A stretch of 64,000 nucleotides of DNA from Acidaminococcus sp. (GCA_022482815.1 JAKVOM010000001.1:1302001-1366000), one strand, 5' to 3'. Counted from the first letter of the stretch, positions 17,506 to 26,824 are shown. The notes: a model not told the origin generated them from the letters alone. Program-made: numbers and translations.

Positions 17506-18324
17506 ATGATCAAAGAAGTCAAAACCGTAGTTTTCAGTCCGACCGGCAGTACGGCCGCGCTTGTCAAAAAAGTAGGAGAAAAAATAGCCAAAGTACTGGG
17601 CGTACCCGTCAGCAGCGATAATTTCACGCTGCCGGAAGGACAGAAGGCCGTACGGTCCTATGATGCAGACACTCTCGTTGTTTTCGGAACTCCAACATAT
17701 GCCGGCCGTGTGCCGAACAAGGCGCTGCCTTTTGTGCAGACCCTTTTTACCGGTCATGATACGCCGGCTGTGGCGCTTGTGACTTTCGGAAATCGCAGTT
17801 ATGACAGTGCTTTGACCGAACTGGCACAGGAACTTACGGCTCATGGTTTTCATGCAGTTTCTGCCGGTGCTTTCGCCCGGAAACATGCTTTTGCCAATAT
17901 CGGTACGGAACATCCAACCGAAGCAGATGATGCACTTCTGGAGCAGCTTGTTGCTGAGACGGCTGCACTGCTGCAGAAGGGAAAAGTTCCCGATGTAGTG
18001 ATTAGAGACGGTGCTCCCGTTGCTCCTTATTATATCCCAAAAGGTGAGGATGGTCAGCCTGCCAAGTTCCTCAAGGCAAAACCCAAGACTGACCTTACAA
18101 AATGTGACCACTGCGGTAAATGTGCGGAAGTTTGTCCCATGGGTTCCATCAATAAAGAAAATACGGACGAAGTCCCGGGAATCTGTATCAAGTGCCAGGC
18201 CTGCATTGTGTACTGTCCGAAGCAGGCAAAGTACTTCGATGATCCGCGTTTCTTGTCACATAAGGCAATGCTGGAAAAGAATTTCCAGCGGACTGCCGCC
18301 TCTGAAATCTTTGTAGGAAAATAA
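17506..18324 (+). CDS. EFR1-type flavodoxin / two-[4Fe-4S] ferredoxin fusion
   Basis: 272 residues. An N-terminal flavodoxin-like domain (VVFSPTGSTAALVKK, VFGTPTYAGRVPNKALPF) is followed by a bacterial ferredoxin domain with two clusters, CDHCGKCAEVCPMGS and CIKCQACIVYCPKQA. Such EFR1 proteins are common in anaerobic Firmicutes and probably carry electrons between ferredoxin and a flavin partner. The ATG follows GGGAGG. It has its own transcription unit after repeat copy D. A second member of the family lies at 41228-41992. Confidence 0.87.
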   Translation: MIKEVKTVVFSPTGSTAALVKKVGEKIAKVLGVPVSSDNFTLPEGQKAVRSYDADTLVVFGTPTYAGRVPNKALPFVQTLFTGHDTPAVALVTFGNRSYDSALTELAQELTAHGFHAVSAGAFARKHAFANIGTEHPTEADDALLEQLVAETAALLQKGKVPDVVIRDGAPVAPYYIPKGEDGQPAKFLKAKPKTDLTKCDHCGKCAEVCPMGSINKENTDEVPGICIKCQACIVYCPKQAKYFDDPRFLSHKAMLEKNFQRTAASEIFVGK

Positions 18325-18376
18325 AAATCGTCTTTAGCATACTGCTTTTGCGATTGCCGGAAAGGAAAATGAAAGT

Positions 18377-18922
18377 ATGAAATTGCTTATAGCTTCGGAT
18401 ATCCACGGCTCGGCTATGTACTGCCGACAGCTTGCAGAGGCGATTACCCGTGAAAAAGCAGATAAGCTGCTGCTTTTGGGAGATATTCTGTATCATGGGG
18501 CACGGAATGAATTGCCGGCTGAGTATGCACCTAAAGTGTGCACCTCTCTTCTGAATGGCCTTAGCGTCCCTGTATACGCGGTCAGAGGGAATTGTGATTC
18601 CGAAGTGGATCAGATGGTACTCCATTTTTCCATTATGGCAGAATATGGCCTGATTTTCTGGGGCGGACGTACCCTTTTTATAACCCACGGCCATCATTAC
18701 AATCTTGCTGCACTGCCGCCGCTCGCACCTGGAGATATCCTGCTTCACGGACATACTCATGTGCCCGCTTGGAAAGCTTTCGGTACGGACAATTATTACC
18801 TGAACCCCGGATCTGTCACCATGCCCAAGGAAAATTCGGAGCGCGGGTATATGGTACTGGAAGGAAGCTGCGTACAGTGGAAGAAACTGGACGGAACGAT
18901 TTATCATGAACTAACTTTATAA
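18377..18922 (+). CDS. yfcE: YfcE-like metallophosphoesterase
   Basis: Calcineurin-fold phosphodiesterase of 181 residues. All metal-binding blocks are visible: IASDIHGSAMYC, LLLGDILYHGA, VRGNCDSEVDQ, FITHGHHYN and LHGHTHVPAW, then NPGSVTMPKE. E. coli YfcE hydrolyses model phosphodiesters; the natural substrate is not known. The gene starts 52 bp after the EFR1 gene, with GGAAAG before the ATG, and is followed at once by a strong terminator. Confidence 0.9.
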   Translation: MKLLIASDIHGSAMYCRQLAEAITREKADKLLLLGDILYHGARNELPAEYAPKVCTSLLNGLSVPVYAVRGNCDSEVDQMVLHFSIMAEYGLIFWGGRTLFITHGHHYNLAALPPLAPGDILLHGHTHVPAWKAFGTDNYYLNPGSVTMPKENSERGYMVLEGSCVQWKKLDGTIYHELTL

Positions 18923-18939
18923 AGCACTGATGCCAATGT

Positions 18940-18974
18940 GAAAAGCCCTCCGCTGTGGGAACGGAGGGCTTTTC
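18940..18974. terminator. Terminator after the yfcE-like gene
   Basis: Arms GAAAAGCCCTCCG and CGGAGGGCTTTTC with an 8-9 nt loop; A-rich before and T-rich after, so it can work in both directions and also ends the convergent gene at 19003. Confidence 0.85.
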
Positions 18975-19002
18975 TCAAAGGAAAGGAGTGAAGAAAAAGC
19001 AC

Positions 19003-20067
19003 TCACAGAGTGTGAGTCAGTTTGCAGTAATAGATGAAATTCTGAGCCTCTTTTGCGGCTGCTTTGCTCAGTTTCAAGGCAAGCACCAGCGTTTGCCGGT
19101 CCGGCAGCAGCACCATTGCCCCGACTTTGACCTTGGAGCTTCCGGGAATCTGTCCTGTAAGCGGCAGAATTGGTTCTTTGCGGATAAAGAGCCCTTTCTT
19201 GCAGGCGTCTTCATTGCTGCCGCCGAGACTTAATTTGCAGATACAGCTTCGCCATACACCGGAATGACGGGTTTGTTCCAAAGCCAGGAACTCATGGCTG
19301 CCGATAGAAGTGATGCCGCTGAAACGAACCCGTGTTTCGCAGGCTTCGGCTTCTCTTGCAGGAAAAGCAGAAAGTGCAGCCATGTGAGTTTCCGGAACAA
19401 AACGCAGCAGAAAATAGGCGCTGTTTCTGGCTCCTTTTTTCCGGTGCTGCTTCAGCAATACGACGAGCTGCCCTTCTTCGTCAATCGTGATGCCGCGGCA
19501 TTTGGTGTTTGTCAATCCTTCCTGCACGGCAATGTCGGGCGTGAATGAAAAGAGGACGTGGCCTTGTTTATCCAGTTTTGTGAAAAAAATGTCCTTTGGG
19601 TTGCAGATCCAGAGATTGCCCTCTGCATCTACGACGGCTTTTTCGCTCGCTGCATCAAGCAGCGTCTGCGCTGAAGGGACTGTCGGAATAGACGTGGAAA
19701 TCTGCGGCGTGCGGCTGAACGGATCATCCATGAGACGCATTTTACCGTCAGCAATGCGCAGAACGCTGATGTGAGGTATAAAGGCAGGATGCGGCAGGGC
19801 CGGCAGGCCTTCGCTTTCCTTCGTGAGGCAGTAGAAATCCAGACTGTCATCGGGATTGATTCCTCGGAAGGTCAGACTGCAGTTTGTCATCATACGGCGC
19901 CTGCCGGATATTTCCAGTCTTTCCTGATCGATTAAATAGCCCCGGATATCGCCCGCCGAAGGCTGTCCCAGTGTTTTCGAAGCGTGCATCAGGGCCCCGG
20001 GGAGCCCCAAAAGGGCAGCACCTGCTTCATGGCCGCAGATAAATGCTCTTCGTAACGTTCTATACAT
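19003..20067 (-). CDS. Conserved-looking hypothetical protein, possible beta-propeller
   Basis: 354 residues, not recognised. The N-terminal 50 residues (GHEAGAALLGLPGALMHA) are Ala/Gly-rich, without a clear signal peptide. The remainder has recurring strands such as AVVDAEGNLWICNPKDIFFTKLD, GITIDEEGQLVVLLKQ and ITSIGSHEFLALEQ, which resemble NHL/SMP-30 propeller blades. The start is supported by GGAGG six bases before ATG 20067. Monocistronic and divergent from the MATE gene. Function unknown. Confidence 0.6.
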   Translation of the reverse strand: MYRTLRRAFICGHEAGAALLGLPGALMHASKTLGQPSAGDIRGYLIDQERLEISGRRRMMTNCSLTFRGINPDDSLDFYCLTKESEGLPALPHPAFIPHISVLRIADGKMRLMDDPFSRTPQISTSIPTVPSAQTLLDAASEKAVVDAEGNLWICNPKDIFFTKLDKQGHVLFSFTPDIAVQEGLTNTKCRGITIDEEGQLVVLLKQHRKKGARNSAYFLLRFVPETHMAALSAFPAREAEACETRVRFSGITSIGSHEFLALEQTRHSGVWRSCICKLSLGGSNEDACKKGLFIRKEPILPLTGQIPGSSKVKVGAMVLLPDRQTLVLALKLSKAAAKEAQNFIYYCKLTHTL

Positions 20068-20226
20068 CTCTTACCTCCAAATAACTTGTAAGCGATTCTT
20101 TCTTGTTGGTTCCATCTTAGCGTCCGAATGTAAGAGAAAAGAAGAATTTGGATAAAAGTTTGGTAAAAAATGACCGGAGTTGTTTTTCTCGAAAAATAGA
20201 TTTGCTTTCACCCTGGTCCTCTTCTA

Positions 20227-20347
20227 TTGACACAACTTTTTTTATCCGCTATAGTAGAGGAGGTCATCGGAGGTAAGCTGTTCAAAAAGAAACGGTACGC
20301 CGGATAAGATGGCAGACTGAGATGTCTGCTCTTATCCGGCGTTTTTT
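20227..20347 (+). promoter_or_regulatory. MATE promoter and leader with an internal terminator (attenuator candidate)
   Basis: TTGACA (20227-20232) and TATAGT (20250-20255) have a 17-bp spacer, giving a start near 20262. The leader then forms a long hairpin, 20295-20340: arms ACGCCGGATAAGA and TCTTATCCGGCGT, with an inner stem GCAGAC/GTCTGC, followed by seven T. The terminator sits about 25 bp before the coding region of the MATE gene, so expression should require read-through. About 35 nt precede it and could hold a sensor; I do not recognise a known riboswitch class. Confidence 0.7.
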
Positions 20348-20372
20348 TACGAGAAGGGAGTCTTATTTGTTT

Positions 20373-21725
20373 ATGAATTCCAGAAACAACTTTACGGAAG
20401 GAAGCATTCTTGCCCCATTGCTGCGTTTTGCCGTTCCGGTGTTGTTTGCACTTTTTCTCCAGGCCATGTACGGCGCGGTTGATTTGCTCGTTGTGGGGCA
20501 GTTTGCGTCCAGTGCGGATGTATCGGCTGTTGCTACCGGTTCTCAGATTATGCAGACGGTGACGAACCTGATTAGTTCCCTGGCTACGGGAACCACTGTA
20601 CTTCTGGGACAAAAAATCGGGGAAAAGAAAGCCAAGGAAGGCGGGCATATCACAGGAGCTTCCATTTGGCTGTTCTTTATCATCGGCATGATATTTACAG
20701 TACTTCTGACTGTGTTGGCAGGTCCTCTGGCACGGATTATGAACGCACCTCGGGAAGCTTTTGAACTTACTAAAGCCTATATCCGGATTTGTGGTGCCGG
20801 TTCCATTGTCATTATTGCCTATAATCTTATTGGCGGTATTTTCCGTGGCATCGGGGATTCCACGACGCCCTTTATTACCGTGGCAATCGCTTGTGTCTGC
20901 AATATCTTCGGCGATTTACTCTTGGTGGCAGTCGTACCGCTGGGAGCGGCGGGAGCGGCTATTGCAACCGTGTTCGCCCAACTCATCAGCGTTGTTATTT
21001 CTTTCCGCCTGATTCGCAGAAAGCAGCTGCCCTTTGAAATGCATCGAGTGGATATTCGCTGCAGCAGGAGCATGGTATACCGCATTCTCTCATTGGGAAT
21101 CCCGCTCGCCTTCCAGGATTTTCTGGTAGGGATGTCATTCCTGATTATTCTGGCTATTGTCAATAGTCTCGGCCTTACGGCTTCAGCCGGTGTCGGCGTT
21201 GCGGAAAAAGTCTGCGGCTTTATCATGCTCGTTCCCGCTGCCTTCATGCAGTCCATGTCAGCGTTTACCGCTCAGAATAAGGGAGCGGGGCGTATGGACA
21301 GGGCCTTTCGGGGCCTCATTGGCGCCATTGCTGTCTCTTTGGCGTGCGGGTGCGTGATGGGCTGGTTTTCCTTCTTTCACGGAACTGCGCTGGCCGGCAT
21401 CTTTTCGCGCGCACCTGAAGTGGTGGCCGCGGCTGCTGATTATTTGAAAGCCTATTCCTTTGATTGTATTTTAACAAGCTTTCTCTTTTGCTTTGTCGGA
21501 TTTTATAACGGTATCGGCATGACGAAACTTGTTATGATCCAGGGAATTGTCGGGGCGATTGGCGTCCGGGTGCCTGTTTCTTATTTCATGAGTCTGCAAA
21601 GACCGGTTTCACTTTTTCATATCGGACTGGCAACTCCGTGTTCCAGTTTTGTACAGATTCTCTTTTGTATATTCTGTCTTTTCCTGTTAAAAAAGCATGG
21701 TAAGCTGCAAAAACGAGCGAGTTGA
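20373..21725 (+). CDS. MATE-family multidrug/cation efflux transporter
   Basis: Inner-membrane exporter of about 450 residues with 12 hydrophobic segments. MATE marks: ILAPLLRFAVPVLFALFLQA, MYGAVDLLVVGQF, the repeat-like second half starting LSLGIPLAFQDFLVGMSFLI, and GIGDSTTPFI. ATG 20373 has GGGAG 12 nt upstream; TTG 20367 in the same frame has better spacing (6 nt). A strong promoter and an internal terminator in the leader suggest induction by a small molecule. Confidence 0.88.
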   Translation: MNSRNNFTEGSILAPLLRFAVPVLFALFLQAMYGAVDLLVVGQFASSADVSAVATGSQIMQTVTNLISSLATGTTVLLGQKIGEKKAKEGGHITGASIWLFFIIGMIFTVLLTVLAGPLARIMNAPREAFELTKAYIRICGAGSIVIIAYNLIGGIFRGIGDSTTPFITVAIACVCNIFGDLLLVAVVPLGAAGAAIATVFAQLISVVISFRLIRRKQLPFEMHRVDIRCSRSMVYRILSLGIPLAFQDFLVGMSFLIILAIVNSLGLTASAGVGVAEKVCGFIMLVPAAFMQSMSAFTAQNKGAGRMDRAFRGLIGAIAVSLACGCVMGWFSFFHGTALAGIFSRAPEVVAAAADYLKAYSFDCILTSFLFCFVGFYNGIGMTKLVMIQGIVGAIGVRVPVSYFMSLQRPVSLFHIGLATPCSSFVQILFCIFCLFLLKKHGKLQKRAS

Positions 21726-21735
21726 ATAAACGGGA

Positions 21736-21897
21736 CCATAAAAAATAAAAAAAGTACCTTTGGCTTTTTGTATAAGGCATTTGGCTTGGCACGCAGCGAA
21801 GAAGTATTCCAAACTAAGGGGGGGCTGACAGTGGGCGGCGGAATGCAAAAAAGGCTGTGAAACAATGAATGTTCGTTGTTTTACAGCCTTTTTTTGC
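21736..21897 (+). repeat. Intergenic mosaic repeat, copy E (shortened), ending in a terminator
   Basis: Partial copy: degenerate 5' module ('gggaccataaaaaataaaaaaagtacctttggctttt' in outline) with the central hairpin deleted, then the terminal hairpin AAAAAAGGCTGTGAAACAA / TTGTTTTACAGCCTTTTTTT (21847-21895), a bidirectional terminator. The following stretch to 22146 is AT-rich; it holds the palindrome 21957-21977 and probably the promoter of the amidohydrolase gene. Confidence 0.75.
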
Positions 21898-21956
21898 GGT
21901 CTATGATTTTTCTGCCAGTGTCTTGTGTCGCCGATAATAATGGACATTTATCACTT

Positions 21957-21977
21957 TGGAGCAAACTATTTGCTCCA
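21957..21977. promoter_or_regulatory. Perfect inverted repeat upstream of the amidohydrolase operon
   Basis: TGGAGCAAA and TTTGCTCCA flank CTA. It lies about 170 bp before the next start and may be an operator; no regulator gene is adjacent. Confidence 0.4.
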
Positions 21978-22146
21978 TTGGCTGCAAAAAGCTTAAGCTA
22001 TGAGGTTTTTGATTCTACAAAATATACAATATTATTATATTTTTGTTATATATTATTGAATCATGTTTCATACGGTGCTACAATAAAAAACAAAAATAAA
22101 ATATATTCCACTAATTACTATAACTGATTTGAAAGAAAGTGATACA

Positions 22147-23508
22147 GTGAGCCTATTGATAAAAAATGGGATGCTTATTGATCCTGCGAACCATATTCAC
22201 CGGAAACTGAATCTGCTGCTTGACGGCGGAAAAGTTGCGGCGCTTACGTCAAAAGAACCGGAAGCAGAGCAGGTCATTGACGCGGCGGGGCGTGTTGTGG
22301 CACCGGGATTTATTGATATCCATATGCACGAAGACTTTGTGGCTCCTGACGGACATCTGGAACACGACATGAATAAAGCGATTTTTAACTGTATGCTTCG
22401 CATGGGCGTGACAACGGTTCTGGGCGGGGAATGCGGAATCAACCGGTACAATCCGACGCAGTATCTGGATATTGTGGACCGCGACGGTGCTCCCGTAAAC
22501 GTAGCACTTCTGGTGGGTCACGCCTGGCTTCGTCAGGCCGTGGGACATGCAGATAAATACAGTCATGTAACCGATGAAGAACTCCAGCAGATGTCGGCTC
22601 TTTGCGAAAAGGCACTTGCCGCCGGCTGCTTCGGCGTTTCTTATGGCATTCGCTACGTGCCGGGAATTGATGAACGGGAGCTCTTGGCGACAGCTAAGAC
22701 TTGTGTGCCGGAACATAAACTCATTGCAGCCCACGTTCGCGATGATGCGGCGGCGATTTTCGATGCCGGACGCGAGTTTATCGGAGTTGCTGAAATGCTG
22801 GGACTGCCGGCTCAGTTTTCCCATATTGGGTCCATGGCGGCCTTTGGGCAGATGGAAGCCTTTTTACAGATGATTGAGACCTATCGAAAACGGGGCGTCG
22901 ATGTACTGTGTGACTGCTATCCCTATTATGCGTTTTCGACTGCCATTGGTTCTACGACGTACGATCCAGGGTGGCTGGAGCGGTATCACTGCGGATACGA
23001 TGTGATTCAGTACTGCGAGGGTAAGTACCGCGGCAAACGCAGCACGCGGGAGGCTTTTGAAGAAGAGCGCAAGAATTACCCGAATCATTTGACTGTCTGT
23101 TATGTGATGAAGGAGCAGGAAGTCGATATGGCGCTTGCCAGTCCGCTTGTGATGGTGGGCAGTGACGGCATTATGAATCAAGGCCAGGGACATCCTCGTG
23201 CTGCAGGTACCTTCCCGCGTGTTTTCCGTGAATTCGTCCGCAAAGGAAAAATTTCCCTGGAGGAAGCTATCCGTAAAATGACAGCGATGCCGGCAGAGCG
23301 GATGGGACTCCAAAATAAGGGAAATCTTCAGGAAGGCGCCGATGCGGATGTCGTCATTTTTAATCCGGAAACTATTGCCGATAAGGCTGCCTTTGGCGAG
23401 CCGACACTAGCTCCCTGCGGCATTGATTATGTGTTGATAGGCGGTGAAATTGCAGCCAGGGATTGTCAAGTTGTCAATGGAAATTTGGGGAAAGCTTTAA
23501 GAAAGTAA
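22147..23508 (+). CDS. Amidohydrolase, N-acyl-D-amino-acid deacylase-like
   Basis: Metal-dependent amidohydrolase of about 453 residues, resembling D-aminoacylases and related deacylases. Features: LLIKNGMLIDPAN, APGFIDIHMHEDF (metal His pair), VGHAWLRQAVGH, IAAHVRDDA, FSHIGSM, VMVGSDGIMNQGQGHPRAAG with the catalytic Asp, and the C-terminal LQEGADADVVIFNP. GTG 22147 follows GAAAGAAAG weakly; a TTG at 22129 is the alternative. An NhaC-type antiporter follows by about 95 bp. A role in using N-acylated amino acids or D-amino-acid derivatives is likely. Confidence 0.82.
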   Translation: MSLLIKNGMLIDPANHIHRKLNLLLDGGKVAALTSKEPEAEQVIDAAGRVVAPGFIDIHMHEDFVAPDGHLEHDMNKAIFNCMLRMGVTTVLGGECGINRYNPTQYLDIVDRDGAPVNVALLVGHAWLRQAVGHADKYSHVTDEELQQMSALCEKALAAGCFGVSYGIRYVPGIDERELLATAKTCVPEHKLIAAHVRDDAAAIFDAGREFIGVAEMLGLPAQFSHIGSMAAFGQMEAFLQMIETYRKRGVDVLCDCYPYYAFSTAIGSTTYDPGWLERYHCGYDVIQYCEGKYRGKRSTREAFEEERKNYPNHLTVCYVMKEQEVDMALASPLVMVGSDGIMNQGQGHPRAAGTFPRVFREFVRKGKISLEEAIRKMTAMPAERMGLQNKGNLQEGADADVVIFNPETIADKAAFGEPTLAPCGIDYVLIGGEIAARDCQVVNGNLGKALRK

Positions 23509-23602
23509 AAAATGATTCTGCCGTGTCTGGCGTGAATAAAAAATATAAATCACACGTGATAAGGCAGAACATTCGTTGATGAATTTTGGGAGGGGAATAA
23601 TC

Positions 23603-25018
23603 ATGAAGTACGGATTTATATCGGTGTTGCCACCGCTGCTGACTATTATTATTGCGTTGGTTTCAAAGAATGTATTTGTGGCACTGCTCATTGGTATCTT
23701 ACTGGCCAGCCTGATTTTGACTCCGGGGCTTTTTGCCGGCCTTAACACGGCTTTCTACAGTGTAGTAGGCACTTTTTCAAGCAAAGGCAATACGATTGTT
23801 ATTATATCTTTGCTGCTCATCGGGGCAATGCTCTATTTGATTGAGCGCTCCGGCGGTATTGAAGGTTTTGTGGATATTATGGTCCGCAAAAAGAGTGTCA
23901 TCCATTCAAAGAAGGCTTCCGCTTTCTTTACGTGGCTCCTTGGGATTGTAATTTTTACCTCCGGCTCGCTGAGCTGCATGGTGACAGGCTCTATTGCCCG
24001 TCCTCTGAACGACAGTATGAAGTTGTCCCATGAAAAGGCTGCATTTCTTGTCCATACCACTTCTACCCCGTGGTGCGTACTGCTGCCGCTGTCCGGCTGG
24101 TTAGGCTCCATGACCGGCTATCTGACGAGCGGCGGTGTACCGGAAGACCAGGCCATCAGCGTGTTGATGCAGTCGATACCACTCAATTTTTACTGTATTA
24201 TTGCCGTGGCTTTTGCATTGGTTTCCTGTTTCGTTCCCGTGGACTTCGGACCGATGAAGCAGGCGGAACTGCGTGCCGATACGACGGGTGAACTGGATGA
24301 TCCGGCTTCTGTGGCAAATGATGATGGCATGGAAGCCGCAAAAATTGCCGAGAATGCAAAGCCTCGTATCATCAATATGATTGTTCCGATTGTGGTGATG
24401 ATCATTACGATTCTGGCTGTACTCATAATCACCGGTAAGGGTAATCCGACAAAGGGCGCCGGCCTGCAGTCCCTTTTGTGGGGATCTGTTCTTTCCGTTA
24501 CGTCCATTGCCGTGATGTGCCTGGTAGAAAAAGTATTTACGCTTTCGCAGCTGACGAATGAACTCTTAAAAGGCATGTGTGGGATGTTGGGTATTGCCCT
24601 CATTTTGTGCCTCGCCTTTGCCATCAGTCCGCTCATTAAAAAGCTGGGCACCGGTGCTTATCTGTCTTCTGTTTTTATGCAGTTTCTGACACCGGGGCTG
24701 CTGCCGGTGCTGACTTTTATCATTGCCATGCTCCTTTCCTTTGCAACAGGAACTTCTATGGGGACGATGGCCATTATGTCCGTCATTGCCCTGCCGATGG
24801 CAATTGACATGGGTGTCAGCGTGCCGCTGACTGCGGGCGCGCTCTTCGGTGGTTCCATCTTTGGTGACCATGCATCGCCGATTTCTGATACGACCATCAT
24901 GTCGTGTGCTACGACAGGCTGCAATATCATGGATCATGTCAAGACACAAATGCCGTATGTACTTGGTTTTGCAGTTGTGTCGATTGTGCTTTATGTGGTC
25001 TGCGGGTTTGTGATGTAA
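23603..25018 (+). CDS. NhaC-family Na+/H+ antiporter
   Basis: Membrane antiporter of about 471 residues with 11-12 hydrophobic helices. NhaC marks: FISVLPPLLTIIIALVSKNV at the start, FTSGSLSCMVTGSIARPLND, STPWCVLLPLSGWLGSMTGY, and the GASPISDTTI-like motif FGDHASPISDTTIMS. GGGAGGGG before ATG 23603 decides the start. Some family members exchange substrates with Na+ (for example malate/lactate), so with the upstream deacylase a substrate-linked role is possible. Confidence 0.87.
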   Translation: MKYGFISVLPPLLTIIIALVSKNVFVALLIGILLASLILTPGLFAGLNTAFYSVVGTFSSKGNTIVIISLLLIGAMLYLIERSGGIEGFVDIMVRKKSVIHSKKASAFFTWLLGIVIFTSGSLSCMVTGSIARPLNDSMKLSHEKAAFLVHTTSTPWCVLLPLSGWLGSMTGYLTSGGVPEDQAISVLMQSIPLNFYCIIAVAFALVSCFVPVDFGPMKQAELRADTTGELDDPASVANDDGMEAAKIAENAKPRIINMIVPIVVMIITILAVLIITGKGNPTKGAGLQSLLWGSVLSVTSIAVMCLVEKVFTLSQLTNELLKGMCGMLGIALILCLAFAISPLIKKLGTGAYLSSVFMQFLTPGLLPVLTFIIAMLLSFATGTSMGTMAIMSVIALPMAIDMGVSVPLTAGALFGGSIFGDHASPISDTTIMSCATTGCNIMDHVKTQMPYVLGFAVVSIVLYVVCGFVM

Positions 25019-25020
25019 AA

Positions 25021-25296
25021 ACAGGGGCTGTGAAGTAATGCGTGTGCATTATTTCACAGCCCCTGTTACGCGCTTTCCGCAGCCCGCTGTCCGCATCCTG
25101 CCCATGAAAGAAAAATGACCAAAGCATTTTTCTTTGAACTTATAAAAATAAAACCTGAAATTTAGATTAACTGCTAAATTTCAGGTTTTATATCATATTT
25201 TACTTGAATCAAAAGCTTTAACATACTTTCGCAGACGAGGCTAAACGCCATAGGCCAAAAGCCAAAAGCGCTTTTTGTTTTTCCACAGCTTTTTTT
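25021..25296 (-). repeat. Intergenic mosaic repeat, copy F, inverted (terminator 25021-25067, hairpin 25141-25192)
   Basis: Complete copy in minus orientation between the convergent antiporter and pyruvate-kinase-like genes. It reads in reverse: 5' module (25200-25290), hairpin whose loop in its own orientation is CAGTTAAT, 'aaagaaaaatgctttggtcatttttcttt', GC-rich module, and terminal hairpin ACAGGGGCTGTGAAGTAATG / its complement with T's (25021-25067). Confidence 0.8.
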
Positions 25297-25297
25297 A

Positions 25298-26824
25298 TTA
25301 CCGTTTGTACTTGTTTAATGTATCTTTAGCAAGATGCAGAACTTCCAGCTGCGGCGTCTTCTTGAATTGATGGCGGGTCATGCGGTTCAGAATATCGACA
25401 AGTCCGGACACTGCTTTGACAATGTAGGGACCCTTATTCAGCATTACACACTCGGCGCGTTCGCTCATTGCGGCATCAGTAATTTCGGCACGGGACGGGA
25501 TTCCCGTTTTGACCAGGTTTTCCAAAACATGCGTAGCCCAGATGACGGGAACGTGAGCCGCTTCACAGATCCACATAATCTCTTCCTGGAGTTCAGCCAG
25601 CCGGCGATAGCCTGCTTCAACGGCTAAATCTCCGCGGGCAATCATGACGCCGAAGGGGTTATGCGAAGCAGCTTGCACGATGATTTCCGGCAGGTTGTGC
25701 ACGCTGTCCTGGGTCTCTATCTTGGCGATGATAGCCATGCGGCGTGCCTTTTCCTCATTGCGTTTCCGCAGTTCACTTTGCAGCAGCTGTACATCTTCTC
25801 TGTTGCGTACAAAAGAATATCCTACGCAGTCCGCATTTTCCATTATGAAGTCCAGATCTTCTAAATCTTTTTCAGTGAGAGGGGAGAGGTCAACCGGTGT
25901 ATTCGGGAAATTGATACTCCGCCGGTTTTTCAGGTTAAAGCCTTTAGCTCTCGTTGCTATAACTTCCAGATAAGCACCCTGCTTAACGATTTCTGTGACT
26001 TCACACTGTAGTTTGCCGTCGTCTATAATCACGGAATCGCCGACCCGAAGTGTTTTAAAGACCTCGGGGATACTACTTGCGATAACGACATTGCCTTCAA
26101 AGTCTTTAGGGTAATTGGAAATCTTTCCGCTTACGAGAAAAATCGTATCCCCGATAAAGACTTTATTAGCTTCTCCGGAAAGCAAAACTTGCGAAACTCG
26201 GATTTTTGGTCCTCCGATATCCATATAGATTCGGCAGTGGCGTCTGAGCCGCTTTTCCGCACTGTGCACGTTGTAGAGAATCTTTTCCCAAACATTGACG
26301 TCGTCGTGGGCGCAGTTGATACGTACCACATTCATGCCGGCGCGAATCAAATCGTAGGCGAGCTGCGGATCATCGGCTGCTTCCGTCGGCATGGTAACCA
26401 TGATTTTCGTGTATTGACCTAACGGACGGTTGCCAAATAACAAATTAGCATTGCGGCGCAGCAGGCTGTCTCCCTGGAAAAAACGTCTTCCGGAAGGGTA
26501 GGGAATCAGTTCGGCCTCTTCTTTGCCGCAGATTCTTCCTAAAGACGCCATGACAGCATCCAGGTTGGGCATCGTCCTTGCTTCACTGCGCCCCAGCGAA
26601 GAAAGTCCCAGAGGCAGCAATTCCTTTTGCAGTTTCCGCAGATCATGGCAGCGGATAGACAGGTAAAACGCAAGGTTCATCGCACTGAAACGGAAAGAAG
26701 ATCGCTCAATTTCTTTTTCCCAGGCATGGTACATCGTTAGTCCATCAGCAAGAACTGATTTTCTCAGCTGCACCAATTGGGCGTATAGTTTGGAAGCATA
26801 TTCGGGTGTGATGGACGAATTCAC
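25298..26824 (-). CDS. Divergent pyruvate-kinase-like protein with an N-terminal extension
   Basis: About 508 residues. Residues ~1-130 form an extension without a clear family. From ~135 a PK barrel follows: TKIMVTMPTEAADDPQLAYD, AGMNVVRINCAHDD, MDIGGPKIRVS, the B-domain (GDTIFLVSGKI), VGYSFVRNREDV, AIIAKIETQDSV with the catalytic Lys, and GVMIARGDLAVE. It differs from classical PK: the ITATQMLES block reads VIWATHVLENL, the SGET segment is MLNKGPYIVKAV, and the C-terminal regulatory domain is missing. GTG 26824 is chosen from AAGGAGG eight bases upstream. True PK activity is uncertain. Confidence 0.75.
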   Translation of the reverse strand: MNSSITPEYASKLYAQLVQLRKSVLADGLTMYHAWEKEIERSSFRFSAMNLAFYLSIRCHDLRKLQKELLPLGLSSLGRSEARTMPNLDAVMASLGRICGKEEAELIPYPSGRRFFQGDSLLRRNANLLFGNRPLGQYTKIMVTMPTEAADDPQLAYDLIRAGMNVVRINCAHDDVNVWEKILYNVHSAEKRLRRHCRIYMDIGGPKIRVSQVLLSGEANKVFIGDTIFLVSGKISNYPKDFEGNVVIASSIPEVFKTLRVGDSVIIDDGKLQCEVTEIVKQGAYLEVIATRAKGFNLKNRRSINFPNTPVDLSPLTEKDLEDLDFIMENADCVGYSFVRNREDVQLLQSELRKRNEEKARRMAIIAKIETQDSVHNLPEIIVQAASHNPFGVMIARGDLAVEAGYRRLAELQEEIMWICEAAHVPVIWATHVLENLVKTGIPSRAEITDAAMSERAECVMLNKGPYIVKAVSGLVDILNRMTRHQFKKTPQLEVLHLAKDTLNKYKR

